64,000 nt of DNA from Acuticoccus sp963704595 (GCA_963704595.1 OY969922.1:372001-436000), one strand, 5' to 3'; numbered from the stretch's first letter, positions 1 to 10,688 are shown. The notes: a model not told the origin generated them from the letters alone. Made by a program: numbers and translations.

Positions 1-1112
1 TCTCCTCGCCGAGGCCGGGGCGGTCCGAGAGGTGGACGTAGCCGTCCTCGTCCATCGGGTCGGCGAGGGTCTTCAGGTAGTCGAAGCCGTCGTCGTACTC
101 GAGGAAGGGGTGGAGGAGGCCGCGTTCGTACCAGCGGCAGTTGCGCGAGGCCGCGGCGACGATGAGGTTGGCGGCGCCGTTGCCGTGGACCTCGCAGTCC
201 ATGCCGAAGCATTCGGCCATCCGCATCGTCTTCAGCGCAGGGGTGATGCCGCCGACGTCGTGGACGCCGGTGCGCAGGATGTCGACCGCGCCGGCCTTCA
301 CCCACTCGGCGCGCGCCCAGAACTTGCCGGCCGCCGTCTCGGGGCCGAGGACCGGAATGTCGAGCTCACCCGCCAGCCACGCGTAGGACGACATCGACTG
401 CTCGTCCATCGGCTCCTCGATCCATGCGAAGCCGAGCTTCTCGAGACCGCGGCCGAGCGGCGAGGGCATCGAGGCGGGAGTACCAGTGGAAGGCGTCGAT
501 CATCAGCGCGATGTCGGGGCCGACCGCCTCGCGCACGGCGGCGCAGGCCTTCAGGTCCATTTTCACGTCGGGCGCCCATGAGACCGGGGGCATCCAGGTG
601 TGGAGCTTGATGCCCTTGTAGCCGCGGGCGACCAGCTTCTCGGCGAAGCGGCCGTAGTCGTCCGGGGTGGCGAGGCCGCCCTCGAGCTCGTCGCCGCACA
701 TGGTGGAGCCGTAGGCAGGCACCTTGTCGCGGTATGCGCCGATCAGCTTGTGGACCGGCTGGTTCAGCGACCGGCCGGCGTGGTCCCACAGGGCGCAGTC
801 GACGATGGCGAGCGTGCGGTCGGTCAGCTGTGCCGCCGAGCCGCGCTGCCAGTGGGCGAGATCATGCCACAGACGTTCCCGGTCGCGCGCATCCTCGCCG
901 ATCAGCACCTTCCGCACGTACTTGTCGATGAGGTGGGGGCGGACGACCTCGGGGGCGGCGAAACAGTGGCCCTCGTTGCCGTCCTCGGTGGTGATGGTGA
1001 GGAGCGCCTGCACCACCTCGTGCTCCGGGCCGGGGTGGCCGTGCCCGGCGCTGTCGGAATGGCGCCGGGTCTTGGTGCGGAAGGTGCGGACCGAAACGTC
1101 TGTGATGATCAC
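1..1112 (-). CDS. Enolase-superfamily (mandelate racemase/muconate lactonizing) sugar-acid dehydratase, frameshifted, cut by left edge
   Basis: The protein has the N-terminal capping domain and barrel of the enolase superfamily. Frame one carries the base motif KGIKLHTW and the first metal ligand in MIDAFHWYS. After a +1 shift near base 467, the other frame supplies IEEPMDE (second ligand), LGPETAAGKFW (third ligand) and a conserved His in DCEVHGNG, and stays open to the window edge. One extra base therefore explains the break, and the intact protein would exceed 370 residues. The start ATG lies one base after the kdgD stop, so the two are co-transcribed. Enzymes of this class dehydrate aldonic or aldaric acids using Mg2+. 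Pairing with KdgD, which uses 5-dehydro-4-deoxyglucarate, makes a glucarate/galactarate-type dehydratase likely, but the substrate is inferred from context. Confidence 0.8.
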
Positions 1113-1113
1113 A

Positions 1114-2034
1114 TCATGCCTCGACGGGGGTTGCGTCCACCTGATCCATCAGGCGGGCCATCATCGCCTCTTCCTCGCCGGTGAGGTCGGTCAGCGGCGA
1201 GCGGACGTTGCCGGCCTTGAAGCCGCGGAGGCGCACGCCCGCCTTGATCGCGCTGACGGCATAACCCTTCTGGCGGTTGCGGATGGCCATGAAGGGATAG
1301 AAGAAATCGTTGAGGATCGCCGTGCAGCGGTCGCGGTTTCCGCCGCGCAGCGCCGCGTAGAACTCCTGCGCCAGCGCGGGCACGAAGTTGAAGACGGCCG
1401 ACGAGTAGGTGGTGAAGCCTGCGCCGAGATAGGCCTCGGCGAAGAGCTCCGCCGTCGGCATGCCGCCGAGATAGGTGAGCCGGTCGCCCATTTTCGCGGT
1501 GATCTGGCGCACCTTGCCGATGTCGCCCGACCCGTCCTTGAAGCCGACGAGGTTGGGACACGCGTCGCACAGACGCGCGAGGGTGTCGGCTTCGAGGATC
1601 GAGTTGTCGCGGTTGTAGACCATGACGCCGATGCCGATGGCGTCGCACACGGCCTTGATATGGGCGTGGAGGCCCTCCTGCGGCGCGTCGATCAGGTAGT
1701 GCGGAAGGAGGAGGATGCCGTCGCCGCCGGCCTTCTCGACCGATCTGGCGATCTCCACGGCGATCTCGGTGCCGTAGCCGCAGCCGGAGACGATGGGGGT
1801 CGTGCCCGCGGCTTCCTTGGCGGCGGAGACGATCTCGGGGATCTCGCGCGGGGCCAGCGAGAAGAACTCGCCGGTGCCGCCTGCCGCGAAGAGGGTGGCT
1901 GCGTCGTAGCCGGACAGCCAGTCGACGTGGGCCTTGTAGGGTTCGGGGGCGAACGCGCCGTCAGCGCCGAATGCCGTGACCGGGAAGGAGAGCAGTCCGC
2001 TTCCGAGTGCCGTCTTGAGTTTCTGGGGGTCCAT
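1114..2034 (-). CDS. kdgD: 5-dehydro-4-deoxyglucarate dehydratase (DHDPS/NAL aldolase family)
   Basis: About 306 residues of the dihydrodipicolinate synthase/N-acetylneuraminate lyase barrel. It shows the features of the glucarate-pathway member: GLLSFPVTAF near the N terminus and the loop LFAAGGTGEFFSL. The catalytic Tyr sits in VMVYNRDN and the Schiff-base Lys in NLVGFKDGSGD. The enzyme dehydrates and decarboxylates 5-dehydro-4-deoxy-D-glucarate to 2-oxoglutarate semialdehyde in the oxidative sugar-acid pathway. ATG at 2034 gives the usual family N terminus; upstream in-frame codons add a non-conserved tail. It lies between the GntR regulator gene and the enolase-superfamily dehydratase, which would supply its substrate. 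Confidence 0.88.
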   Translation of the reverse strand: MDPQKLKTALGSGLLSFPVTAFGADGAFAPEPYKAHVDWLSGYDAATLFAAGGTGEFFSLAPREIPEIVSAAKEAAGTTPIVSGCGYGTEIAVEIARSVEKAGGDGILLLPHYLIDAPQEGLHAHIKAVCDAIGIGVMVYNRDNSILEADTLARLCDACPNLVGFKDGSGDIGKVRQITAKMGDRLTYLGGMPTAELFAEAYLGAGFTTYSSAVFNFVPALAQEFYAALRGGNRDRCTAILNDFFYPFMAIRNRQKGYAVSAIKAGVRLRGFKAGNVRSPLTDLTGEEEAMMARLMDQVDATPVEA

Positions 2035-2079
2035 GCCGCGTCCTTCGCCGTTCGCTATCGCCGCCAGACAGCACAAATG

Positions 2080-2089
2080 ACGAATTCGT
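2080..2089. promoter_or_regulatory. Palindrome ACGAATTCGT between gntR-type gene and kdgD, candidate operator
   Basis: A perfect 10-bp palindrome in the short gap between the GntR-family stop codon and kdgD. It sits inside a longer imperfect dyad beginning TGA and ending TCA. Position and symmetry suit a FadR-subfamily regulator controlling its downstream catabolic genes. The assignment is inference. Confidence 0.4.
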
Positions 2090-2863
2090 TCAACTCGTAT
2101 GATGACTTTGCGGGCGCTGCCGGGCGAGATCGCGGTAGCGCTGCTGGCTGCGCTTCAGGTGGTCGCGCATCGCCTCGCGGGCGGCGTCGGGGTCAGTGCG
2201 GCAGATGGCGTCCGCGATCACCTCGTGCTCCTCGATCAGAAGCCTGATGTATTCCGGGGTGACGGCGTCGCTGACCTCGGCGCGCATCGCTGCGCGCGGA
2301 ATCGCGCCGACACCCATCACCTCGAGGAATTCGCGGAAGCGGGGGTTGTTGGTGGCGTCCGCAATGGCGAGGTGGAAGGCGAGATCGGCCTCCGTGGTTG
2401 AGAGGCCGGCGTCGACCCTGCGGCGCAGCTCGGTGCAGGCGTCCATCACCGCGTCCTCCTGGAGGGGGGAGCGGCGGGCGGCGGCGAGTGCGGCGGCCTC
2501 CATCTCGACGGCGGCGCGCAGCTCCAGCATCTCGATGATGGCGGAGATCCGGTCCCAGTCGAGGATCTGGAACGGCTTGGCACTGTCGAGCACCGGCTCG
2601 AGGACGAACACGCCGGCGCCCTGTCGTGGCTCGACGAGGCCGTCGGCGCGCAGGCCCGCGATCGCCTCGCGCACCACGGTGCGGCTGACCTTGAACTGGT
2701 CGGTGAGCTGGCTCTCGGGCGGCAGGCGCTCGCCGGGCTTGTAGGCGCCGCGGACGATCTGGGCGCGCAGGTCCTCGATCACCTCGAGGACGAGGTTGCG
2801 CCGGGCCGGTCTCGGTTCTGCGGCGATGTGTTCCTCGGTCATCGGTGGGCCTGGCGCGATCAT
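2090..2863 (-). CDS. GntR-family (FadR/FCD subfamily) transcriptional regulator
   Basis: The N-terminal winged helix contains LRAQIVRGAYKPGERLPPES and a recognition region VSRTVVREAIAGLRADGLVE, which is classic GntR. The C-terminal all-helical FCD ligand domain shows the metal/ligand pattern around DLAFHLAIADATNNP and EEHEVIADAI. Proteins of this type repress sugar-acid catabolic operons and release DNA on binding a pathway acid. It is encoded directly upstream of kdgD and the enolase-superfamily gene on the same strand, so it probably controls them. ATG codons at 2863 and 2842 are both possible; the second begins MTEEHIAAEP and lacks the extra proline-rich tail. Confidence 0.88.
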   Translation of the reverse strand: MIAPGPPMTEEHIAAEPRPARRNLVLEVIEDLRAQIVRGAYKPGERLPPESQLTDQFKVSRTVVREAIAGLRADGLVEPRQGAGVFVLEPVLDSAKPFQILDWDRISAIIEMLELRAAVEMEAAALAAARRSPLQEDAVMDACTELRRRVDAGLSTTEADLAFHLAIADATNNPRFREFLEVMGVGAIPRAAMRAEVSDAVTPEYIRLLIEEHEVIADAICRTDPDAAREAMRDHLKRSQQRYRDLARQRPQSHHTS

Positions 2864-3137
2864 GGTCGTTGCGGGCGGCGCGCCACGAGGCAGGCCGGTC
2901 AGAATCGTAACATAACTTTGCGTGAAGTGGTGTGATAGTCGGAACGGGCCGGGTCTGAGCGCGTTTCAGGTCGGTCAAGCATTTCGGCAAGTGTCCAACA
3001 CGGAATTGCGTCCTGACCTTGTAGCCGGTTTCGCGCGCGCCAGATCATTCAAGCGACATTCATGGTCACGGGCAGATATTGGCGTTACTCGGTTGCCAAG
3101 GAACGTGTCCGCGGCAGCTTGCATCAAGGAGAGTATG

Positions 3138-3746
3138 ATGTTGTTCGAAAGAATTCGGCGTCCGGCTGCATGGCTCGGTCTGACAGCAGCGATGACCCTG
3201 GGTGCGCCCATGGGCATCGCCAATGCTGCGGTCCACGGCGGCCCGACCGCACTGACGATCACGCCCCAGTTCGCCGACGTGATGGCGAAGGCGGCGAACG
3301 AAGAAACGGCTGACGCAGGCATCGAGCTTGCGCAGAACAACAAGCAGATTCGCAAGCGGATCCGCCGCCAGGAGCGCCGCCGCGCCAACCGCAGCGTTCG
3401 CCAGACACGCCGCACCGTGGCCCGCAACACGCGCCGCCGCGTGGCGAACGAGACCCGCCGGCGGATCTACCGCAACAACCGCTGGTACTACTACAACAAT
3501 GGCGGCTGGTACGATAACAGCGGCGCCGCTCTGGCCGCAGGCCTCGTCGGTCTCGCTGCCGGTGCCGCAATTGCCGGCTCGTACAACAACCAGCCCGACG
3601 TTGTGGTCGTTCAGCCGGGTTACGGCGTCGCGCCGTACTCCGCCGAGTGGTACCGCCGCTGCGACCTGAAATACAACTCGTTCCGCGCCAGCGACGGCAC
3701 GTATCTGGGTTACGACGGCTACCGCCACACCTGCCGCCTGCCCTGA
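3138..3746 (+). CDS. BA14K-family secreted protein
   Basis: About 200 residues. A Sec-type signal peptide (basic start, hydrophobic stretch, IANAA) is followed by an Arg-rich low-complexity region (about residues 70-115) and a tyrosine/asparagine-rich patch. A short glycine/alanine hydrophobic segment comes next, then a C-terminal BA14K module: SAEWYRRCDLKYNSFRASDG with a terminal cysteine. BA14K proteins are typical of Rhizobiales; they are exported and in Brucella are immunoreactive with lectin-like behaviour. AAGGAG at 3126-3131 is spaced six bases from ATG 3138, so I prefer it to ATG 3135. A terminator follows, so the gene is probably monocistronic. Confidence 0.8.
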   Translation: MLFERIRRPAAWLGLTAAMTLGAPMGIANAAVHGGPTALTITPQFADVMAKAANEETADAGIELAQNNKQIRKRIRRQERRRANRSVRQTRRTVARNTRRRVANETRRRIYRNNRWYYYNNGGWYDNSGAALAAGLVGLAAGAAIAGSYNNQPDVVVVQPGYGVAPYSAEWYRRCDLKYNSFRASDGTYLGYDGYRHTCRLP

Positions 3747-3773
3747 TCCACAGGCGTCAGTCGATTGAAAAAG

Positions 3774-3804
3774 AAGCCGGTCCCGCTTGGGGCCGGCTTT
3801 TTTT
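3774..3804 (+). terminator. Rho-independent terminator after the BA14K gene
   Basis: A stem with arms AAGCCGG and CCGGCTT, flanking a GC-rich loop with partial further pairing, is followed directly by a run of seven or more T. It lies about 30 bases after the BA14K stop codon. Confidence 0.8.
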
Positions 3805-3864
3805 GTGGTTGATGTAACACGCCATAACTCGACCACATTTTTAAATCACGTTCAGGTCATTCAA

Positions 3865-3928
3865 GAAGGTTCTACAAACTATGGTTGCATATTGCTCGCG
3901 AAGGTTCTAATAATCGATTAATGCAACC
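3865..3928. promoter_or_regulatory. Direct and inverted repeats upstream of arsR-type gene, candidate operator/promoter
   Basis: In this AT-rich stretch the 10-mer GAAGGTTCTA occurs at 3865-3874 and 3900-3909, 35 bp apart. Interleaved with it, GGTTGCAT (3883-3890) and ATGCAACC (3921-3928) form a perfect 8-bp inverted repeat. The region ends just upstream of the ribosome binding site of the ArsR-type gene. Autoregulation through such dyads is common in ArsR regulators; the assignment here is inference. Confidence 0.5.
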
Positions 3929-3944
3929 CATACGGGAGATTGAG

Positions 3945-4268
3945 ATGACTGATTCAAGTGGTTTGCTCGCAATTTTCGCGGCTCTTGCGGACGACACCAG
4001 GTTCGCCATCGTGCGGCGCCTGCTGTCCGACGGCGAGCTCCCCGTCGGCGCGATCGCAGCGCCGTTCAGCGTGACGGCACCGGCAATTTCGCGCCACCTC
4101 CGCGTCCTCGAATCCGCCGGTCTGGTGGAACGCCGGATCGACCGGCAGCGCCGGATGATCCGCGTGCGGCCTGACGCGCTGGAGCAGATTGCGGCCTGGC
4201 TTCACCAGGAACCGCAGGTTTCCCCCGGCGCCATCGGCAAGCAGGGCCCGCTCTCGATCCACGCCTGA
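3945..4268 (+). CDS. ArsR-family winged-helix regulator
   Basis: A 107-residue single-domain winged helix: ALADDTRFAIVRRLLSDGELPV, then recognition helix TAPAISRHLRVLESAGLVERR and wing RRMIRVRP. No cysteine pair is visible in the recognition helix, so it is unlikely to be a thiol-based arsenic or metal sensor of the ArsR/SmtB type. It resembles the non-metal ArsR proteins that regulate neighbouring genes. The start at 3945 is set by GGGAG six to eight bases upstream; earlier in-frame codons overlap the repeat region. Its target is probably its own promoter. The nearest downstream gene is on the opposite strand. Confidence 0.85.
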   Translation: MTDSSGLLAIFAALADDTRFAIVRRLLSDGELPVGAIAAPFSVTAPAISRHLRVLESAGLVERRIDRQRRMIRVRPDALEQIAAWLHQEPQVSPGAIGKQGPLSIHA

Positions 4269-4286
4269 CAAGGCGAACACACGCCG

Positions 4287-4305
4287 CCGCCGGGTTACCC
4301 GGCGG
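4287..4305. terminator. Perfect 8-bp hairpin after arsR-type gene
   Basis: CCGCCGGG and CCCGGCGG flank a TTA loop, starting 19 bases after the stop codon. There is no T-run, so it may be a transcript-stabilising stem or a weak or Rho-assisted terminator. Confidence 0.4.
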
Positions 4306-4615
4306 ATTGGCCGAGGTTCCGTAAACGCTGGAATGCTTGCTGCGGAGCATTTCGGGACAAGCGGACCACACCATCAGCCGCTGGCCGCGCTAGTCAGACG
4401 CTACTTATTTGCACGTAAAACGTGCAGCGCTTAGCTTTTCACCGGTCCGACTGCGGCGGCACAGATCCGGTCCGCCCGATCAAGGCTTGGCCGGAATATT
4501 CCGACCCGCAAAGTCTCTGCGCGAGGCGGACGACATGCGAACCAAGCATCACCATAGCCGACGCGGCGCCGACTTAGGCACCGCATCTGTCACCAGCCAT
4601 TACAACGCTCGCGTC
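4306..4615. other. Intergenic stretch without a supportable gene
   Basis: This lies between the ArsR-type gene and the convergent metallopeptidase gene. The short open frames here lack a ribosome binding site and coding character. The only structure I see is GCACGT-AAA-ACGTGC at 4411-4425, a perfect 6-bp dyad that could be a hairpin or a regulator site. Confidence 0.5.
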
Positions 4616-5648
4616 CTACAGGATGGGGGAAGGTTCGCGGTGGATCATCGCGTGGATGAAGGCGAGCTTCTCGCTGACCGCCGGTGACAGCACGAACGGA
4701 TAGAGGTCCGGCTGGCCCATCGAGCGGTTGATGGCGTTGATCGCCACCGTAGTCGGCACCCACGCCGTGACCAGCCTCTGCGGATCGTCGGCATGGTAGG
4801 GGTCCGCGACAGCCTCGCCCGTTCCGATCGCCGCACCGAAGGCTGCCGCCGTTTCCAGCCCGTCCACCATGTGAACGTAGTGGGCGAAGGTCTCGGCGAA
4901 ATCCTCCCACGCGTGCGCCGTCGCGTAGGTGGAGATGAAGTTCTCCGCCCAGTCCGCCGGGGCGCCCTGGTCGTAGTGCCGCTTCAGCGCCTCGCCATAA
5001 TCCTCGCGGTCGTCCCCGAACAGCGCGCGGAACGCCTCGAGCCGCGCCGGGTCGGTCGCGACAAGGCGATCCCAGTAATAGTGGCCGACCTCGTGGCGGA
5101 AATGGCCGACGAGGGTACGGTAGGGCTCGCCCATCGAGGCGCGCCGGCGCTCGCGCTCGGCATCGTCACCCTCGGCGATGTTGATGGTGACGAGGCCGTT
5201 GGCGTGGCCGGTGAGGTGGTTCTTCGCGCTCCCGTCCGGCAGCACCTGATCGGCAAGGAAGTCGAAGGCGAGCCCGCCGTCGTCCTCCTCGACCTTGATC
5301 GGGCGCGGCAGGTCCCACGCGATGATGGAATAGAACAGGACGCGCTTGGCCGCCTCGATCTTGGCCCAGCAGAGCTGCGTTGCCCGGCACCGAAAGGTCG
5401 GGGATCAGCCGGTTGTGACGGCAGGCCTCGCACAGTGCCTCGTCATCCGTGGTCAGCCAGTTGCAGGCAATGGTCTGGCGGTTGCCACAGGGGGCATAGG
5501 CCTCGCCGTCCAGCGTCCAGCGGTCGCCCGCCGTCGCCAGCATCACGGCGCGGTTCGGCTCGTAGGCAAGGCTCTGGCCGCAACTGACGCAGGTGATGGA
5601 ATCGAAAAAGACGTCGTGGCCGCAATTCTGGCAGGTCAGCCGGCGCAT
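4616..5648 (-). CDS. Zinc-ribbon plus zinc-dependent metallopeptidase family protein, frameshifted
   Basis: The N-terminal part (about 90 residues) is a zinc-ribbon domain with CQNCGHD, CVSCGQS and a second CEACRHN. After a frame change near base 5375 the remaining 250 residues continue in another frame, with the metallopeptidase signature HEVGHYYWD and downstream acidic/His residues around WEDFAETFAHYVHM. Together they give the length and order of the putative zinc-binding metallopeptidase family of proteobacteria, which has a ribbon at the front and a gluzincin-like core. The substrate is unknown. AAGGAG six bases before ATG 5648 fixes the start. One indel is enough to restore the protein, so I treat it as an interrupted but probably real gene. 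Confidence 0.8.
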
Positions 5649-5842
5649 CGCGCGCTCCTTGGTGTGCGCCCCGGAAAAAATCGGTGAGGAGAGGCGTCAT
5701 CCGCGCTGGGGAATGCACGGGCGCCCGAATGGTTGCAGCATTGTGCCGCAAACGCCCGCTTGCGTCCGGCGCGCCGTTCGTGCCCTAACCGCGCAAACGG
5801 GGTGTCGCCCCGGGAAAAAGTTGCACCGGGAGGTCAAGTCAC

Positions 5843-6787
5843 ATGCGATTCACTACAGCCGCCAGCGCTCTGGTCGCGGGCGTCGTCCTGTTCACCGGCG
5901 CCGCCGAGGCGCAGACCCGCGTCACCCTGAAGGCCGCCAAGGCCGGCTCGTCCTACTACCAGATGGCCGTCCAGCTCGCCGAGGCGATGCCGGACGACAT
6001 CTCCGTCACCGTCGAGGAGAGCCAGGGCTCGGTCCAGAACGTGATGGAAGCCTCCGTGCGCGGCGGCGACTACGTGTTCACGAGCCCGCCCGCGCTGGTC
6101 GGCCAGGCCCGCGAGGGCGCCGGTCCGTTCGCCGAACGCGCCAGCCCCAAGTTCGCCGAGATCCGCGCGCTGTTCCCGATCCCGTCGCTGACGATGCACT
6201 TCGTCGTGCGTGCAGACGAGAACGTGAAGTCGTTCGCCGACCTCGAGGGCAAGTCCGTCCTCCTCGGCAAGGGCTCCTTCGGCGCCAGCGAGGGCGAGAA
6301 GTACATGACCCTCTTCGGCCTCGACGGTAAGGTCGAGATCGCGGACGCCGAGCTCTCCAACGCCGTCGCGGCGCTGAAGAACGGCCAGATCGACGCGTTC
6401 GTCACCGCAGGCTCCTTCCCCGCGCCCAACGTGGTGGAGGCCGCCGCCGGCAGCGACGTCACGCTGATCTCGATGACCGACGACGAGGTCGCCAAGACCG
6501 ACCGCACCCGCCTCGTCATCCCCGCCGGCACCTACGCCGGGCAGACCGAGGACGTGGTCACCACCTCGCTTCCCGTGGTCGCCTACGCCACCACCGGCAT
6601 GGACGACGAGACCGCCTACCAGCTCACCAAGGCGTTCTGGGACGAGAAGGCCAAGCTCGGCAGCAATGCCAAGTGGTGGGACGGCGTGACGCCGGAGCTT
6701 CTCGGCAACATCACCGGCCAGATCCACCCCGGCGCGCTGCGCTACTACGAAGAGGCCGGCATCGAGGTGCCCGAGACGGCGAAATAA
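5843..6787 (+). CDS. TAXI-family TRAP transporter solute-binding protein
   Basis: 314 residues with a cleavable signal peptide (MRFTTAASALVAGVVLF, ending near AEAQ). A TAXI-type periplasmic binding fold follows, with GSSYYQMAVQLAEAM near the N terminus and NAVAALKNGQIDAFVTAG in the middle, a region that shapes the ligand cleft in this family. It delivers its ligand to the fused membrane permease whose gene starts immediately after its stop. TAXI proteins usually bind carboxylates or amino acids; the ligand here cannot be read from sequence. GGGAGG lies upstream of the ATG. Confidence 0.9.
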   Translation: MRFTTAASALVAGVVLFTGAAEAQTRVTLKAAKAGSSYYQMAVQLAEAMPDDISVTVEESQGSVQNVMEASVRGGDYVFTSPPALVGQAREGAGPFAERASPKFAEIRALFPIPSLTMHFVVRADENVKSFADLEGKSVLLGKGSFGASEGEKYMTLFGLDGKVEIADAELSNAVAALKNGQIDAFVTAGSFPAPNVVEAAAGSDVTLISMTDDEVAKTDRTRLVIPAGTYAGQTEDVVTTSLPVVAYATTGMDDETAYQLTKAFWDEKAKLGSNAKWWDGVTPELLGNITGQIHPGALRYYEEAGIEVPETAK

Positions 6788-8577
6788 TTGACCACCACTG
6801 AAGACGTTGCGGACGCGCGCCCGGCGATCGGTGCGCGTCCGCGTCTGGATCTGCCTCGGCGCCGCGACCATCGCGTTTCATCTCTGGCTCGTGGCGTCGG
6901 GGCTGGTGCCCAACCTCGTCGCGCGGCCGATCCACATGGCGCTCGCGATCCCGTGGGTCGCCCTTTACGTGCGCGGCTTCTCGATGTCGGGCGTGGTGCT
7001 GACGGTCGTCGGCGTCGCGGCCTGCCTCTACATCGCCTTCAACCACGCCATGCTCGCCGACCAGTACGGGATGGTGTTCGGCACCGTGCAGTATGTCGTG
7101 GGATTCGCGCTGCTGGCCGTGGTGCTGGAGCTCGGCCGCCGCGCGATCGGCTGGCCGCTGCCGATGGTGGCGCTGACGGCGCTCCTCTACGCCTTCTTCG
7201 GCGAGTACATTCCGGGCCGCTTCGGCCATGCGGGCCTCCCCGACGCCAGCCTCCTCGGCACGCTCACCATCGCCGAAGGCGGCCTCTGGGGCGAACTCAC
7301 CGGCATCTCGGTCGGCGTGGTCGCGGTGTTCGTGATCTTCGGCGCGGTGCTGAATGCGGGCGAGGCGGGCGCGGGGTTCATGAACGTCGCCGCGGCGGCC
7401 GCGGGGCGGCTGACGGCGGGCGCGGCGAAGGTCTCGGTGCTGTCCTCGGCGCTGTTCGGGTCGATCTCGGGGTCGGCGTCGGCCAACGTCGCGTCGACCG
7501 GCGTCGTCACGCTGCCGGCGATGCGCAAGCTCGGCTATCCGCGGCACCTCGCGGGCGCAGTCGAGGCGGTGGCCTCGTCCGGCGGGCAGATCATGCCGCC
7601 GCTCATGGGCGCCGGGGCGTTCGTGATGGTGGAGCTGACCGGCACGCCCTACAACGGCATCGTGCTGGCCGCGCTGCCGGCCGCCTTCCTCTACTTCTTC
7701 GCCGTCTGGATCGGGATCGACGCGTTCGCCACCCGCTACAGCCTCAAGGGGCTGCCGGCGGAGGAGCGGCCTGCGGCGCGCACCGTCGTCATCACCTCGC
7801 TGTTCTTCCTCGTCCCGTTCACCGTCCTCCTCTTCGGCATGTTCTGGTCGGGCTACACGCCGCAATATGCCGCCGCGCTCGCCATCGCGGCCGGCGCCGC
7901 GCTCCTCCTGTTCGACGGCGACCTCCGCTTCTCCGTCCGCCACGCAGCGCTCGCGTCTCGCCAGGGCGGCGCTGGTCGCCGGCGAGCAGGTGGCGGTGAT
8001 CGCCTCGATCATCCTGTGCGCCTCGATCGTGGTCGGCGTCCTCGGGATGACCGGGCTCGGCGTGAAGGTGACGTCGCTCATCCTGTCCGGCGCGGGCGGC
8101 GCGCTGTGGCCGGCGCTCCTCCTCACCGCGCTCGCCTGCCTCATCCTCGGCATGGAGGTGCCGACGACGGCGGCCTACGTCATCTGCGTCGCGGTGGCGG
8201 GGCCTGCGCTGATCGACCTCGGGCTCGAGCCGCTCCACGCGCACCTCTTCGTGTTCTGGTACGCGCTCCTCTCCACCATCACGCCGCCGGTGTGCGGGGC
8301 GGTGTTCATCGCCGCCGGCATGGTGGAGGAGAAGTGGCTGAAGGTCGCAGGGTCCGCGATGGCGCTCGGCGTCGGCCTCTATCTCATCCCGCTCGCGATG
8401 GTTGCCAACCCGCATCTCCTCGGGCTGGGAGAAGCGCCGGTCCTTGCCATGCTGGCGCTGGTGAAGAGCGGCGTGGGGCTTGCAGCGGTGTCGTGGGGCA
8501 TCATCGCTCGCGCCAATCCTTTTCTGCGCATCGCCCTTGTCGCCGGCGGGCTCGCCATCATGTTGTGGCCTGCCTGA
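6788..8577 (+). CDS. TRAP transporter fused DctQ-DctM permease, frameshifted
   Basis: A polytopic membrane protein of roughly 590 residues, the membrane partner of the preceding TAXI binding protein. The small (Q) and large (M) TRAP subunits are fused, as is usual with TAXI. The M domain shows ALFGSISGSASANVASTG and SSGGQIMPPLMGAGAF, signatures of the family. Reading starts at TTG 6788 or TTG 6807; the N-terminal phase is unclear near 6830. A second frame change lies near 7950. The rest (EQVAVIASIILCASIVVGV to the terminal LWPA) continues in a third frame with LGMEVPTTAAYV and STITPPVCGAVFIA. Indels rather than decay are likely because conservation resumes cleanly on both sides. Confidence 0.85.
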
Positions 8578-8602
8578 ACTCCTCGGGCCCGGATCTCGCG
8601 CC

Positions 8603-9558
<956 letters not shown>

Positions 9559-9638
9559 TGACCTTCATGACAGATTGAGATTGGACAAGCGCACCGGTTG
9601 GGGCCTATGTGCCCGCTATCCGACCAACGAGAAGTGAG

Positions 9639-10680
9639 ATGGACATGGGCTTTCACGTGGCAGTCGTGGGTGCGACGGGCAACGTCGGCCGTGAGATTCT
9701 GGATATCCTGGCAGAGCGCGGCTTTCCGGCCGACAAGGTGACGGCGCTCGCCTCCCGGCGCTCGAAGGGCACCGAAGTGTCCTTCGGCGACAAGACCCTG
9801 ATTTGCCAGGATCTCGAAACCGCCGACTTCTCCAAGGTCGACATCTGCCTGATGTCCGCCGGCGGCGACGTCTCGAAGGAATGGGCGCCGAAGATCGGCA
9901 AGGCCGGTTGCGTGGTGATCGACAACTCGTCCGCCTTCCGCACCGACCCGGACGTGCCGCTGATCGTGCCGGAAGTGAACGCCGACGCGGTCGACCGGCT
10001 TCTCGAAGAAGAACATCATCGCCAACCCGAACTGCTCGACCGCGCAGCTCGTCGTCGCGCTGAAGCCGATCCACGACCGCGCGACGATCAAGCGCGTGGT
10101 GGTGTCGACCTACCAGTCGGTCTCCGGCGCCGGCAAGGAAGCGATGGACGACCTCTTCGCGCAGACGCGCGCGGTGTTCGTGTCCGACTCGGTGGAATCG
10201 AAGAAGTTCCCCAAGCGCATGGCCTTCAACGTCATTCCGCAGATCGACGTCTTCATGGAAGACGGGTCGACCAAGGAAGAGTGGAAGATGATGGTCGAGA
10301 CCAAGAAGATCCTCGACCCCAAGATCAAGCTGACCGCGACGTGCGTGCGCGTGCCGGTGTTCATCTCGCACTGCGAGGCGGTCAACCTCGAGCTCGAGAA
10401 CCCGCTGTCGGCCGACGAATGCCGCGACCTGCTGCGCGAGTCGCCGGGCTGCCTTGTGATCGACAAGCACGAGCCCGGCGGATACATCACGCCCTACGAG
10501 GCGGCCGGCGAGGACGCGACCTACATCAGCCGCATCCGCGAGGACTCCACCGTCGAGAACGGCCTGTCGATGTGGGTGGTCTCCGACAACCTGCGCAAGG
10601 GCGCCGCGCTCAACACCGTGCAGATCGCCGAGCTTCTGGTGAACCGGAAGCTTCTCGGCGAGACCCGCCAGGCAGCCTGA
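9639..10680 (+). CDS. asd: Aspartate-semialdehyde dehydrogenase, one extra base
   Basis: It reduces aspartyl phosphate to aspartate semialdehyde on the path to lysine, threonine and methionine. The N terminus has the NADP-binding motif VVGATGNVGREIL. One extra C near 9995 breaks the frame; removing it reads on into the catalytic cysteine stretch NIIANPNCSTAQLVVALKPI. The rest (SVSGAGKEAMDDL, RVPVFISHCEAV with the active-site His, DNLRKGAALNTVQIAE) is in the second frame. Restored length is about 346 residues, normal for the family. An essential gene with a single-base insertion is strong evidence for a sequence error. It is probably monocistronic, with a hairpin just after the stop. Confidence 0.93.
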
Positions 10681-10688
10681 TCGGCATC

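Noticed and set aside
724..2247. A 507-residue plus-strand frame over the sugar-acid operon
   Set aside because: It overlaps the clear minus-strand KdgD and GntR genes and has no family features.
4409..4687. A small plus-strand gene between arsR-type and metallopeptidase genes
   Set aside because: No ribosome site, no recognisable composition, and overlap with the end of the metallopeptidase gene.
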